64,000 nucleotides of DNA from Hesseltinella vesiculosa (GCA_002104935.1 MCGT01000005.1:496001-560000); one strand, 5' to 3'; shown: positions 49,129 to 60,732, counted from the first letter of the stretch. Numbers and translations: made by a program. The notes: generated from the sequence alone by a model not told the origin.

Positions 49129-49204
49129 TGATTTATCCGCAAGCCTTCCTAGCTTTGCCATCGACCTGATTTATCCGCAAGCCTGCCTAGCTTTGCCATC
49201 GACC
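49129..49204. repeat. Tandem 38-base duplication
   Basis: Two adjacent copies of a 38-base unit (49129-49166 and 49167-49204) that begin TGATTTATCCGCAAGCC and end GCCATCGACC, differing at one base (T versus G). Located about 250 bases before the NmrA-type ATG in the divergent promoter; recent duplication, possibly of a regulatory site. Confidence 0.9.
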
Positions 49205-49376
49205 TTCCCATTTTGATCTTCTAGTCCCCGGCCCCTGAGCAAAGGTTGAAAAAAAAAAGTTTCGGTGCGGTTAAATCGATGCCGAGCGTGCTTTTCTTTC
49301 AGCAACGCGACCGCAGCCTTTTATTTTCTCGGGTGACAAACCCAGTGCATGAATCAGACAAAAAAAAAAAAAAACG

Positions 49377-49384
49377 TATAAAAG
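49377..49384 (+). promoter_or_regulatory. Putative TATA box
   Basis: TATAAAAG 73 bases before the NmrA-type ATG, directly after an A run and followed by a T-rich leader. Confidence 0.5.
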
Positions 49385-49449
49385 AACTGATTGTCAAAAG
49401 AGGTTTCCTTTTCATTCCTTCAATTTACTCTTTTGAAAAACTCTAAACT

Positions 49450-50373
49450 ATGGCTCCTCAAGAACGCATCTTTTTCGTCGGCGGTACCGGCAACACCGGC
49501 TCGCCAGCAGTACGTCAGCTCTTGGAAAAGGGCATTCCAGTGACGTTGTTTGCACGAAACCCTGACAAGGTCCAGCAGCTGTTCTCGTCGTTTGCTTCGT
49601 CGCCCTTATTGTCCGTGGTGCCTGGTGATCTGGACAACCTGGCGCCCTTGATCGACGCCCTGCCCGGCCACTCGCGCCTGTTCATGGTGTTGGTGGGCCA
49701 TGATACCTGGAAGACCAAGGTGGCGATTGCTCAAGCCGCGTATGCCGCCGGCATCAAGCAGATCGTGGACGTGTCGGCTGTTCTGAGCTTGATGGGTGAC
49801 TGGCGCACCAGCTCCATCATCGACAATGTGTACAAGGCCGAGAAGCTGATCATTGAAGACCCCGCCCGGCCTCAAGATGCTGCCTATGTGTCCCTACGCC
49901 CTGGCCGCTTCATGTCCAACATCGTTGCTCCTACCAGCCGTCCTCTCCAAGATTACATCCTGCGCGACATTCCTGCGCCCGACGAAGCCCAGGGCTGGAT
50001 CTCGCCCAACGACATCGGCAGCCTGGCGGCGGTGGTTCTGACCGAGGACATTGCCAAGCATGGTGACGCTGCGTACGACATGATCGGTGACTCTGTGACA
50101 CCCAACCAGCGAGCTGCCGTCTACGGCCGTCTGCTCGGCCGCCCCATCACCTACCAACAGATCACCCCCTCGGAGAACTTTGACCGCAACTACAAGCCCT
50201 TGCTTGCCTTTTTGCCTTTCCGTGCTGCACTGGAACTGGCCACCTACGTCGACCCTCCCCGTCTGAGCAAGGTTTCCAACACGCTGCCGATCCTCTTGGG
50301 CCGCCAGCCCGAATCTCTGGAGCAATACCTCACAGCCAAAAAAGATCTCTTTGTTAAACTCTACTCTGCCTAG
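49450..50373 (+). CDS. NmrA-like NAD(P)-binding protein
   Basis: Single-exon gene for 307 residues of the NmrA/atypical short-chain dehydrogenase group. The Rossmann dinucleotide-binding motif is at the N-terminus (FFVGGTGNTGSPAVRQLLEK), followed by VTLFARNPDKVQQL and a GDLDNLAPLIDAL acidic strand typical of these folds. SLRPGRFMSNIVAP and WISPNDIGSLAAVVLTED are the usual substrate-side blocks. The YxxxK of classical dehydrogenases is not clear (VYKAEKLI lies close to its place), so it may be a redox sensor or an oxidoreductase of unknown substrate. No signal peptide or membrane segment. It is convergent with the P450 gene, 121 bases between stops. Confidence 0.88.
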   Translation: MAPQERIFFVGGTGNTGSPAVRQLLEKGIPVTLFARNPDKVQQLFSSFASSPLLSVVPGDLDNLAPLIDALPGHSRLFMVLVGHDTWKTKVAIAQAAYAAGIKQIVDVSAVLSLMGDWRTSSIIDNVYKAEKLIIEDPARPQDAAYVSLRPGRFMSNIVAPTSRPLQDYILRDIPAPDEAQGWISPNDIGSLAAVVLTEDIAKHGDAAYDMIGDSVTPNQRAAVYGRLLGRPITYQQITPSENFDRNYKPLLAFLPFRAALELATYVDPPRLSKVSNTLPILLGRQPESLEQYLTAKKDLFVKLYSA

Positions 50374-50494
50374 TTCTTTAAAAAGGGAAAGAAAAAAAAA
50401 AGACAAAGTCGGCGATGCTCCTAATAAAAGTCCTGGGACGATGTGCTGTCATTTATTATTTTATTCGAGAGGGAGCTACCTTGGGTCCAGGAGG

Positions 50495-52522
50495 TTAATA
50501 ACGCTTTTCAAACTGAGCATAAAGATCGTCAGTGGTGATGATGCCAAAAGCAACGCCATGGGTCACCAATCCCTCCTTGTGCACGGTGTCCTGGGGGAGC
50601 GACCACGTATACTTGCGCACTAGAACAAAAAAAAAAATAAGACATCCGTACGACAGTGCAAAAGTGGTTCTATTTTAAGACGAACATAGCATGGCCAAGA
50701 CGGTTCGTTGCTCCGCAATGGAAAAGTTCATTCCCACACAGATCCGGCCACCGTGGCTGAAAGGAATCCAGGCCAGGCCGCTGCCCGATTGACGTTCATT
50801 TTCGCCGCCCGGCATAAATCGTTCGGGATCAAATTTGGTTGGGTTGTTCCAGCACTTGGGGTTGCGATGCACACCTAAAATGTCGGCACTGACCAGCGTG
50901 CCCTTGGGCAAGCTCACATTTCCCAGCTGTACGTCCTCCATCACTAGACAACCATCAGATCAGGCCGTTTTTTTTCCGGACAAGTTTACCTTCGCGCACG
51001 GTGGTGTTCAGCACAGGATTGTGGAGACGCATGGTTTCCTTCATGATGGCATTGAGGAAAGGCATTCGTTTCGTGTCTTGAGCAGTTGGGATGACATCTT
51101 CGGGTGCATCACCCAGCACGTCAATGACTTCCTGACGAGCTCTTTCTTGAAGCGACTAAATGAGAGCGGTCAGACGTCAAGATGAGAAAGGGAGGCTCGT
51201 TTACTGGATTGTGGGCCAATTCATAGATGATGGCCGTGAGGGTGAATGCAGTGGTGTCATGACCGGCCAAAAAGAAAATACAGAGGTTTCTCTAAGAAAA
51301 TAAAAAAAAAAAGTCGGCCAAGGGAGAGCAGGGAGGGGATGCTTACACGGAGCTCTTCATTGGAGAGGCCAGCGCCTTCGGTGCGCTCGCTTTCGATCAT
51401 GAGGGTCAGCAGGTCTTTGTCCTCGTCCTTGATGGCTGTATTGGTGCCCTTCTCGAGTTCTGTGCGACGTTGCTCAATGATGGCGTCCAGCATGCCCAGG
51501 AACTCGGTCAGCTTCTGATGCACCGCCCGACGCTTCGGGAACCAGTTCAGCAACGTGGTGTCAAAGACCGAGAATATCAGGAAGAAGGGGTCCAGGATGC
51601 CCACCTTGATGGCATTGTAACGTTCGACCCATTCGTTATCACGTTGATCCAGGGCATGGAAATCGAAATCTGGAAAACTATGCATGAGGGAGGTGAAGCG
51701 CGCCATTTCCTTGGCTTACCAAAACCTGATCGGCCAATGGTGTCCAATGTCAAGCGTTCAAACAGATCCAGCACGTCGATTCTTGAGTTATCTAGGCCAT
51801 CCATGGCTGCGAACATATTCTGGGTCAATTCCCCAAAGAGAGCCAGCGGCAACGAGCCTTTGAAAGCACGATTGGCGATCTATGGAAAAAGAGTTCAGCC
51901 GATGCGTGTGTTTCTTTTCGTTTACCTTGCGATGGCGCACCCACGGTTCACCACTCAACATGACAATGTTATCGCCGCCAATGTATCGATAGATCAGCGT
52001 ACCAGGGAAGCCTTGATTGATGGTGGACTTGGGAAACATGTCTGATGTAAAAAATGGCCGGGTCAGTGACAGGGAGAAAAGCGCGCAAGTGGTTACCTAC
52101 CTCCTTTGACAAGCAGCTGTTTGATAGCAACAGGGTCAGTCAAGTGCACTGACCAATGAGCAATCGTTGGTGTCTTTTTTCGAAACACAAAAGAAATAAA
52201 GCAAGTCAGGGGGATATGCTGGAGCAAGAACTGGTCTTACCACGTGGGCACCATTGGATTGCAAAGTGATGGGCACAATGACTTCGCTCGAGAACTGGTC
52301 AACGGTGATGTTGCTCAACAACGCTTTGAAAAAAGTGAAGAAGCTAACGTGAGGCAGCTGGCGTAGGTGCTCGGGCGGGTAAACGATGGCTCGGACCTTG
52401 CGGTAGCAGACGTTGGCACAGGTCAAAGCGATCGCCATGGCGATGACTTGGCGACGTGATCTGGTTTGTATGATGGAAAGCAATGGCTTTAACCATGTCA
52501 TGATCGGCTTGGTCGTTGACAT
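50495..52522 (-). CDS. Cytochrome P450 monooxygenase
   Basis: Haem-thiolate monooxygenase, probably anchored in the endoplasmic reticulum. Nine exons: 52241-52522, 52101-52173, 51926-52041, 51720-51879, 51347-51669, 51205-51291, 50990-51155, 50686-50943, 50495-50619; 529 residues. An N-terminal hydrophobic helix (VIAMAIALTCANVCY) follows a basic start. C-helix WVRHRKIANRAF; I-helix FFLAGHDTTAFT with the oxygen-activating Thr; K-helix KETMRLH; PERF region FDPERFMPGG; haem loop FSHGGRICVGM with Cys471 as iron ligand; C-terminal LRKYTWSLPQ. The domain order and lengths are complete, so the enzyme should be active. The donor before the last exon (GTTCGT) is weak but the only in-phase choice. The substrate is unknown; no biosynthetic genes lie next to it. 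Confidence 0.95.
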
Positions 52523-53519
52523 TGTGAGGAATGGAAGAAAAAAAAAATAAAGCTAGTGGAAAAAAGGCAATGGCTCCTTTTGAATTTCCCTGTCTTTCCT
52601 TTTTCCACGCGGGCCGAAGAAAGGGCCTTGAAATGGAGGCGTGGGTAGCATGGTTGATCCTGTGCTTTGTTTGTCAACAAATGGCATACACCCCTTCATT
52701 TATTGGCAACTTTGTTGATTTCCTTCTTTGTGTTGATTCGTCATCTTTACCTTTCTGGCCGTGCTACCCATGTCCTTTCTGCTGGTTGAACGTCGTCAGC
52801 AAGACAAACCGGAGGCGAGGTGAAAGGATAGGCCATGGCATGACAGCTGCCGATGAATAAAATAAATAAAATAAAAAAAAGAAAACGGCAAGGTGCGCGG
52901 AAAAACGCGGTGATCAGCCCTTTTGGTGGCACGAACTGGGATCAGGAGGTTTTTCAACCGTGAATTAGGACAAGGGTCATTTCAAGGATGAATTTGAACA
53001 AGGTCATGCACTAGGTCCAAAAAAAGAACAACACCCAATCACAATGCTGTCGACTGCCTACTAAAAGCACTGTGCTGACCTTCCCTTCCAAAATCAATGA
53101 ATGCACGGGTGACTGACAGCTTTTACATGGCTCCACCACTGATGGCTAGTGACCGTCCATGGGTAGGTCAGTGGGCTGTGAATTTACAGTGTGCATAGTG
53201 CGTGACGCACGTTTTGGTAGCCATACGAATGTCACCCTGCTGCTTGCCAGCAGAATGACGAGCCAGCGACTTTTTTTTTTTTTGGTAGGAGTCACCTTAG
53301 TGTGAGACAATTAGGCGCTACCATTGGCTCACTTTTCAGTGTAAACTTTCAGGCGCTGGTGCCATGTGAATTTTTGTCGGTGCAGCCATTATCAAGTGTC
53401 AGCACGCTGTGATTGGTCGGTGTGGCCTGCGGAGAAAAACCTTTCTTTTGACAAGGTCGCCCTGTTCAACAAGAGACTCTTTTCTTTTTTCTGCTTTTTT
53501 TTTTTAATCAATTACCATC
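52523..53519. other. Divergent promoter region, 1 kb
   Basis: No gene supported between the P450 and ETF-alpha starts. Contains repeated short palindromic-looking GTGAC/GTCAC words around 53100-53300 and a CCAAT site close to ETF-alpha. Confidence 0.5.
53408..53418 (-). promoter_or_regulatory. Putative CCAAT box
   Basis: TGTGATTGGTC, 112 bases before the ETF-alpha ATG and identical over 11 bases to the site upstream of the CoA-transferase. In fungi the HAP complex drives respiratory genes through CCAAT, which suits ETF-alpha; binding here is inferred. Confidence 0.45.
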
Positions 53520-54942
53520 ATGTCATTGTCGATTGCTACTGGTCTTCGTGCTATCCGTCAAGTAAGCATCTTTTTCATAGTGTCGACTGGAACACTTTTG
53601 TTCAAGTGAAGATGTGACCCCCGAAAAAAAAAGGAACCAGCCCATCCGAACAAAACCAAAACAAACCAAAACAAAAACTCGACGTCGGCTCACCTTCTTT
53701 TTTCTTAGACCTCTGTCGCCTTTGGCCGACGTGGTTATGCTGCTGCTGCTGGCGCCAACACATTGTTGTTGGTAGAACACAAGGATGGCGCTATCACTGG
53801 CGCTACCTTGAACGCCTTGACGGCTGCCAAGGCCATGGGTGGTAACATTACTGCCTTGGTCGCCGGCGAAGCACCTGAAGCTGTGGCCAAGGCCATTGCC
53901 GAATTCGAAGGTGTGTCCAAGGTGTTGACAGCCTCGGATGCCAGCTATGAAAAGAACGTGGCCGAAGACTTGGCTGCTCTGTTGGTGGCTGTTCAAGAAA
54001 AGAACGCTTTCTCTCACATCTTTGCCGGCCACACGGCCGTCGGTAAGAACGTGATCCCCCGTGCTGCTGCCTTGTTGGACGTGGCTCCTATCTCTGACAT
54101 CATCAAGGTCGAAAGTGAAGACACCTTTGTCCGCCCCATCTTTGCTGGTAAGTAGAACCGACGGGACAAGGACAGCCACTGACCCTGTTTGTAAAAAAGG
54201 TAACGCCATTGCTACTGTCAAGTCGTCCGACGCTCTGAAGTTTGTGACTGTGCGTGCCACTGCTTTTGAAAGTGCTGTGTCTGGCGGTGGAGCTGCTGCT
54301 GTGGAAACCGTGGCCGAATCGCCCAAGGTTGGTGTGACTCAATGGGCTGGCGAAGAAATCCAAAAGAGTGACCGTCCTGAATTGGCCTCGGCCAAGCGTG
54401 TGATCTCTGGTGGCCGTGGTATGAAGAGCGGTGAAAACTTTGAGCTCTTGTACAAGTTGGCCGACAAGATCGGTGCCGCCGGTAAGTCATCTGAAAGGCA
54501 AGCAATGGCCATCTCATTCTCTTTATTATGAAAGTGGGTGCTTCCCGTGCTGCTGTCGATGCTGGCTTTGTCGATAACTCTCTCCAAGTGGGCCAAACCG
54601 GCAAGATCGTCGCTCCTGGTAAGTAGTACATCCATAAGCATGCCAGGTTGAACTCACCTTTTTTTTTTATGACGCTTTCTTTAGAATTATATGTAGCTGT
54701 TGGTAAGCTTTCACTTTTTTTTTTTTTTTTTTCGGAGTGACCCGTGAGAAAAAGAAGGGTTCACCTGACATTTTCCTGTTTTAGGTATCTCTGGTGCCAT
54801 CCAACATTTGGCTGGTATGAAGGATTCCAAGACCATTGTGGCTATCAACAAGGATGCTGACGCTCCTATTTTCCAAGTGGCCGACTATGGTCTTGTGGAA
54901 GATCTGTTCAAGGCTGTTCCTGAATTGACCGAAAAGCTTTAG
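53520..54942 (+). CDS. ETFA: Electron transfer flavoprotein alpha subunit
   Basis: FAD-binding subunit of the mitochondrial matrix ETF, which takes electrons from acyl-CoA dehydrogenases and passes them to ETF-ubiquinone oxidoreductase. Exons 53520-53561, 53709-54147, 54200-54481, 54535-54618, 54685-54702 and 54785-54942; 340 residues. The N-terminus ([20 protein letters not shown], Arg-rich with no acidic residues) is a mitochondrial presequence. Domain I starts with [13 protein letters not shown]; the linker has [20 protein letters not shown]; the FAD domain has [51 protein letters not shown] and [16 protein letters not shown]. The fifth exon has just 18 bases and encodes the conserved ELYVAV strand. 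Converges on the endopolyphosphatase gene with 96 bases between stops. Confidence 0.96.
54685..54702 (+). other. 18-base micro-exon of ETFA
   Basis: Exon encoding most of ELYVAV in the FAD domain, bounded by TTTAG and GTAAGC; skipping it would keep the frame but delete six conserved residues. Confidence 0.8.
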
Positions 54943-55038
54943 ATTATTTTTTATTTCCACATTCGTACACTTTTTTGGATTCCATTTGTAAAAAAAGATA
55001 AAATATAAAAAGACATGTTTGAAAAAAAAAAAAATCAC

Positions 55039-56927
55039 TCAACTGTCATCAAGAGGCGCAGGCAGAGGATTTCGGACACGGGTGGCGGCTTCATAGCGTT
55101 CAGGATGAGGAGCCACGTTGGCAAAGGCCTGGGCGGTGCCGGCGGCATCGAACCGAGGCACACCATACAGCTCATTGGCATGGTATTCTAGCTTGAAATC
55201 CAGCCTGCCATTCTTGTTGGCTTCTTGTAGGTCAGCATAATATTGATGATAATTCAGGATCGTGCCAACGGGAATGCCACTAGAAGATGTTGTCAGCGGA
55301 GGTGGGGCCCCAAGATCCTTTTTGGGAACTTACTTTTGGCCGGATGTCTCATATTCATAGACACGGAAGCCGGGGTTATTGAGAGGGATGATGGAGGGCG
55401 AGCCAAAGAGGGTGGTTTTAACCATGGGAGGATTATCCAGGGGCAAAGGGTGGCCTAGCAAGGCAATATGGCCATAGGGAGGGCGAACATCGGAGGCGGA
55501 GAGGATCAGTTTGTTCTTCTTTTTGCGTTTGACCAGGGACCGTTTTCTCCGGGAAGTATTGGCGTTGTTGTCCTCCCCTTCACCATCACCTGCACCAGAG
55601 CCAGAGCTGTCGCTGACATTGGCATGGCCATAAGCCGTCTTGTTGCACTGATCAAAGCCTGGGCCGTCGACCACAGCGGTCAGGATATCATTGTTGAAGT
55701 GGCCAGAAAAGTGGCCCAGGATCACATCACCATAGTCGCCGAGCAATTGAAAGTATTTGTAGTAACACACAGGCTTGTAAAAGATGCGATCGCGCTTGCT
55801 GTTGGGTGGGACATGCACGCTGGTTTTTTTTAAAAAAAAAAAAAAAAAAAAATCAGCACCCCGCTTGAGGTGTCGTTCCTTGCTTACGAAAGATAGACAC
55901 GGACATTGGCGGTACGAGCATCTTGTAGCTGACGCTGAAGCCAGTCGATATGGATGGCTCCTGGGCCGTCTTGAACATCGCAGTCGGTGCTGATAAGCTC
56001 GTTTTCCATGATAAACAGCATAGTGTTGGTGTTGATCAGCTTGAGCTTGCCAGGGATCAGATCTTCAATGTAATAGCCACCTTTGGTAAAGTCCTGGTCC
56101 AGGTGAAGGTGATAGGGCTCCCACAAGCTTTTGACTTTTTCGTAGATGGGATCGTTGCCAGCCACGTCATTGTTCTTTAAGACATCGTTGTTGCCAAGTA
56201 CCGGGAACTACCAAGAAAAGGGAGTGAGCTTCATCACAATGGGATGCTCATTTTTCTTACTACGCGTGTGTTCGTAAAAGTAGTCGTGAATTTGTTTTGG
56301 ATATATTGATGGGCGTCATAGACTTCTTCAGGCGAACGCTTGATTTCTTTCTTGTCACGATTCTTCAAAAAGAGGAGTGGAAAAAAGAAAGGCGTGAGCG
56401 GGGTTTTGGACATAAAAAAAAAAGGAGACATTACATGGCGGGCCGCATCGCCATTGAACAAAATAAAGTCATGCGGTGGCAACGTTTTCATAAAATCGAA
56501 AACACCATCAACCTGTTTTGATAGGAATGATCTCAGTTGGTATGCGTTTTTGTTATGAGTCTAACCATACCAAAGCCACGGGTGTGTCACAGTTCGTATT
56601 CAAAGCGCCAAATTTGCCTGCATCACTGTTGTTGCCTTTCCGATGACAGGCCTGAGCAACATCACTTCCCTCCAAGTAATGAGGGTCCATGTGGAAATCT
56701 GGGCGTAAATAATTAAGAGGGATGCTTTTCAAAAGAAATCGTGCTTGTTTACCTGTGATTTGAAGAAATCGACCAGTCAAGGCCGAAGGGGTATCTTGAT
56801 GTTGTTGTTGATGAAGAGGTGTAGTATTGACGAAGCCCAAGAGCAGGAAGCAGAGGATGCCTGCCAGGGCCAAGACTACAAAAACAATGACACCTTTGAA
56901 TAAAAGCGGAATTTTAAATGCAAGGTC
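55039..56927 (-). CDS. PPN1: Endopolyphosphatase (Ppn1), 5' end unresolved
   Basis: Vacuolar type II membrane metallophosphoesterase that cuts long polyphosphate chains. Exons traced: 56753-56927, 56571-56698, 56435-56512, 56261-56362, 55888-56207, 55334-55819, 55039-55279, about 509 residues. A hydrophobic signal anchor (GVIVFVVLALAGILCFLLLG) comes first, followed by a luminal Gln/His stretch, the metal-site motifs GRFLQITDFHMDPHY, FILFNGDAARHN and FPVLGNNDV, the histidine motif VHVPPNS and GHFSGHFNNDI. A basic insertion (SRRKRSLVKRKKKNK) sits where the yeast precursor is also polar. The first exon is not fixed: an ATG at 57132 gives a basic cytosolic tail (MHVIQRNHRRSSRGISLKKE) but I could not join it in phase. 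The frame from 56927 begins after a plausible acceptor; no ATG lies in it. Confidence 0.88.
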
Positions 56928-57631
56928 CTCGTGTTGTCGAGAATGAACAGAAACAAAAAAGAAAGAAGAAGAAAAAAAAAAGTTTCAAAATGACTTGCGC
57001 AATAGACATCACTTTTACTAACCTCCTTTGCAGAGTCCCGCGTTTTTTTTTTTTTTTTTTTTACTCTTTTGCCTCCTTTTTCAAGCTGATCCCTCTCGAG
57101 CTGCGCCGATGGTTTCGTTGAATGACATGCATGGCAAGCCAAAAAAAAAAAAAAAGAAACAACCTTTTTTGCCCCTATTTTCCTTTTCCTTTTTTCCATA
57201 TCAAGCGAGGGAGGCAAGGTTTCAAGATGCTTGCAAGAATATCCCTTTCTACAGGATTGTTTACTGGCATCTTATAATTGTATCCATGGGCATTGCAGAA
57301 AAACACAACGTGTTGTTTGTCTGGCCAATCAGCGCCATTTGGCTCTTTGATCCTTTTCCTCTTTGGCATTTCAACGAACCTGCAGGGCGGTTATTTTTTT
57401 ACATTTTTATAATGTTTGACAACGAGGAGGTTTAAGAAGACCAGGAATTAGATGGAGAGGATGCGACAATGAAGATAAATATATAAAAAAGGGTAGTTTC
57501 TAGCTACGAATTAAAGAAAACTATGCACAATAGGATGTCAAGGTGGGCAAAGAAAGGGGGAAAGGGAGAAGGGCAAGGAGAGATCAAGGGGGGGGGAAAG
57601 AGAACGGACTTTTTTTTTTTTTTTTTTTTGG
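56928..57631. other. PPN1 5' region and spacer
   Basis: Contains the unresolved first exon(s) of PPN1 (probably around 57065-57132), T and A runs of up to 18 bases, and a CCAATCA element at 57325. Past that, a short spacer to the stop of the Zn2Cys6 gene with a G run near 57590. No other gene seen. Confidence 0.45.
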
Positions 57632-60157
57632 TTACTGTGATGAATTGTTCAACAGATGCAAAGACCGGCCCCATTCATCATCCATGGAGATCAATTCAAA
57701 GGTGTAGTCACCCGGCTCGATGTTTTTGGGCTGACCAAAAGGAGGATGGGCAGGGGCAGAGGTGGTGATGGTGGCAGACATACCCGTGGTGGGAATGGTG
57801 ATGGAAGTGGGCAGCAGGAGCGTGGACGTAGCAGCCGTGGTCAGTGGCAAATGATAACGAGAACGCAAGGGCGGCAAGGAAGCGTTGGCGGCGACGATGG
57901 GCTCATCGACTGCGCCGACAGCTGCAGCGGCGGCGGCGGCGGCCTCAGCAGCTTGCATCGCGGCAAACGACGACGTCATGTCCGTCAGCAGGGGATGGGT
58001 CGCAGGAGAAAGAGCATCGGTGTTTGTCGAAGGCAGCGCGCAGGACAGGGCTGCATCCGTGGTGGGAGGAGGTGGCGATGGGGTGGAGAAAGGCGTTGGG
58101 AACGATCGGTACGACAGATCGTAAAACACACTTGTCGATGGGCCGGGCTTTTCCTGGGGGTGGTGAAGGAGATCCAGGGCATTGGAAAGGGACGAAGGCA
58201 TCGATGGGGACGGCAGAGGTGCTGAAGGTGAGGCTTGCAAGAACCGGTCGGCCAGCGGAACAAAGGCCTGTATGTCGGCCATGGGCATGGCCAGGGCGCG
58301 GATGGCTTCGAGAGACAGGCGGAAGTGCTGCATGGCTTCGTTGGCGATGTCGGGGTTGGCATGGTCGAGGTCCTGAGCATGTGTCAGGGCAGCAAAGACG
58401 CCGGAATGGGCCGACAGCCTAGGGAACGGCAAGGCCGGTAGCTGGAGGGTGCAGAGGACCAAGGCGGTGATGACCTTGGCCATGGCACGGCGCCGCTCGC
58501 TCTGGACCTGGTCGCCCTGCAGTCGACAGCAGTGAACGAGCGACAGCTCCAGATCGTACGACAGCAGGTGCATGGCTGCTTGCAAAGGCGAGGTTGGCGA
58601 TGGGTGGAGCTGGCCAGGACTGGCCAGATGTGGTTGCCATTGCAGTTCGGGCGGCAGCTGCTCGCGCCAGTGGATCAGCTGGTCCAGGAACTGCAGCACA
58701 CGCGCTTCATGCGTGCTGGTCCAGGTCTGGCCATCGGCGGCGGCTGACTGGGCGGTGGAAGAGGAAGTCGAAGGGGAGGGCGAGGACGCGGTGGACAAGG
58801 GCAGGTGGTGCAGTGGGTCCTTGCCGGTGAGGTGCTTGCATTCGACGGAAAAGAAGTGGAGCACTGCCTCGGTCAGTTTCATCAGGCGGCAAAGCTGGGC
58901 AAAAGCATCGAGCACATGGCGTTCCTGGGGATCGTCTTCGGGCAGGGCAGAAGGCAGCGTCAGGGCAATGTCTTGGCTGCGGAGCATCCAGGGGCGTTCG
59001 AGGCTGGCGCTTTGCAGTTTGTCGACGACGTAGCAGGACCACAGCACGCGTTTGCGCAGCTCAATATCGAATTGGGACATCTGGCTGCTGTAATGGCTGG
59101 TGTGCAAGCCCAGTTCCAGACACATACGCACAGCCATCCCGCCATACATCCACGCCCGGCTGTTGGTGGTCGAGTCGTGCGGCGTGTAGGAGGCCAGATA
59201 AAGCAGGGCAATGACGGTGCTGATGCGGGGCACGTCCAGAAAATCATCCACCAGCTGCCTAGCACGTTTGTAATAAAGGTGGCAGTCGTTGGCAGTGACG
59301 GAGGCCAATTTACCGCGGTCAGAAGAATGACCGGATGGCTTGACCACCTGGCAGGCGGCATGAGCGTACATGCACTGTAGCAAGAGAGGCGAGATCAGCG
59401 GGCCCCGAGACAGCAATTGATCGTAAAACATCCGTTTCGACAAGATGGGCGGCACATGGTGGCATTGGGTGAAAAACACTTGGAGCAGCTCTTCCTGGAG
59501 CGACTGCGGCGGCATGTCGAGGGCGGCAGGGGTGGTGTACTGGGTCGGCAGGTCGGGTTCGCTGATCCAGCGGACAAAATCGCCATAGTCTCGCCAATGG
59601 GTGGTGATGTCTTTGAGGGACGAATCGTGATGCAAGGTCAGCTGCAGCAGGCCATGGGTCAATTGTTCCATCATTTTATCGGATCGAGTGAGAGTGGATT
59701 TGAGAGGAGGAGCGGCTGAAGTGAAGGGTAAGGCAGGGGTGGAGGGGGTGGTATCATGTTGGTGTATAACTTCTTCGGCTTCGAGTTTGATATAAGTGGA
59801 ATCTGTGTTTTTGAGGTACGAGCACTTGCGCCGCCTTGCTTTGCACTATGGCTGAAAGTGAGCTCCCTATTCGCTACTTTTTTTTATTATGCTTACCTGC
59901 ATGCAAGGTTGCTTGCCATCACACTACGGGGAAAAAGGAAAAAAAAAAAACATCAGTGGGATTGGCTCTCGAAGAAGGGCAGTCGTAGCTTACTTTGATC
60001 TTTTTCATACGACAAGGATGACATGCTCTGCCAACTTTTAATCGTTTGTGGCGATTGTCATCTATCAAGACAATAAAAAAACGTGTTCAATAGTGATTGC
60101 TATAAAAGTCGAAATGTAAGATTTACCTCGTAGTGGTAAATCAAGAGTAGCAAACAT
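57632..60157 (-). CDS. Zn2Cys6 fungal transcription factor
   Basis: Gal4-type zinc cluster regulator with a fungal-specific transcription factor domain; 779 residues in four exons: 60127-60157, 59994-60061, 59897-59923, 57632-59845. The cluster is Cys24-x2-Cys27-x6-Cys34-x5-Cys40-x2-Cys43-x6-Cys50 (RACHPCRMKKIKC, DGKQPC, CKARRRKC) and is assembled from three exons, the middle one of 27 bases. A linker STYIKLEAEEV follows. The regulatory domain lies around 140-480 (DVPRISTVIALLYLASY, AWMYGGMAVRMCLELGLHTS, LRKRVLWSCYVVDKL, RPWMLRSQDIALTLPS), which is the conserved middle homology region. The C-terminal third is low complexity with an Ala run (AEAAAAAAAAVG), probably an activation region. The target genes are unknown; the nearest neighbours are PPN1 and the WRKY-like gene. 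Confidence 0.92.
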
Positions 60158-60732
60158 GTGGGCTAGTTCATAAACAACAAAATTACAAAGAGCGGGATCC
60201 AATAAAGATAATCACAGATGAATGAGTAGATTGAGAATAGATGAAAAAAAAAAAAGGAATGCAAGTCTTGTTGGATAAGTTGGTAATCGCAGTAAGACGG
60301 TCAATGTCAACTGAAAAAAAAAAAAAAGAAAACGTAAAGAAAGGGCGAAAGAAATTCTCTTTCTGGCCATTTTTCTATTTTTGGCTTTCCAGCTTGGATT
60401 CTTTAGATTGCATTTTATTCCAAAACTGAGAAGACAACAACAAAAAAAAAAAAAAGGTCATGGTTACCATGGTGCACAAAGTCCCTCTGGCATGAGAAGG
60501 CTTGCGTTTCCTACTCTCTCTAAACAACCAATGTCAATCATCAACCCCAACGAAAAATCCTCGTTTATTGGATAGCCAGGAAATGGGCCATGACTCAATG
60601 CATTTGATTGGCTGATATGGTGCGAGCCAACAATGGGGGAAAACGCCGGGAGTTTGTTGGAAAAAAAAAAGCGTTGGGGGACGACATCGTCTTTTTGCCA
60701 GCCAGAGGGGTTTTTTTTTTTTGCTTAGCAAT
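60158..60732. other. Intergenic, Zn2Cys6 gene upstream region
   Basis: 575 bases with A runs; promoter and leader of the Zn2Cys6 gene and 3' region of the WRKY-like gene. No gene seen. Confidence 0.5.

Larger units (their letters stand above)
48864..49449. other. Divergent promoter region
   Basis: 586 bases between the PCMT1 and NmrA-type gene starts, with a tandem 38-base duplication and a TATA box described separately. No gene seen. Confidence 0.5.

Noticed and set aside
49450..52522. NmrA-type gene plus P450 as part of a biosynthetic cluster
   Set aside because: No synthase, terpene cyclase, transporter or pathway regulator is adjacent; the flanking genes are PCMT1 and ETFA, so a cluster is not supported.
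59812..59828. Possible 17-base GT-AG intron inside the linker of the Zn2Cys6 gene
   Set aside because: Far below any workable fungal intron length; reading through keeps the frame.
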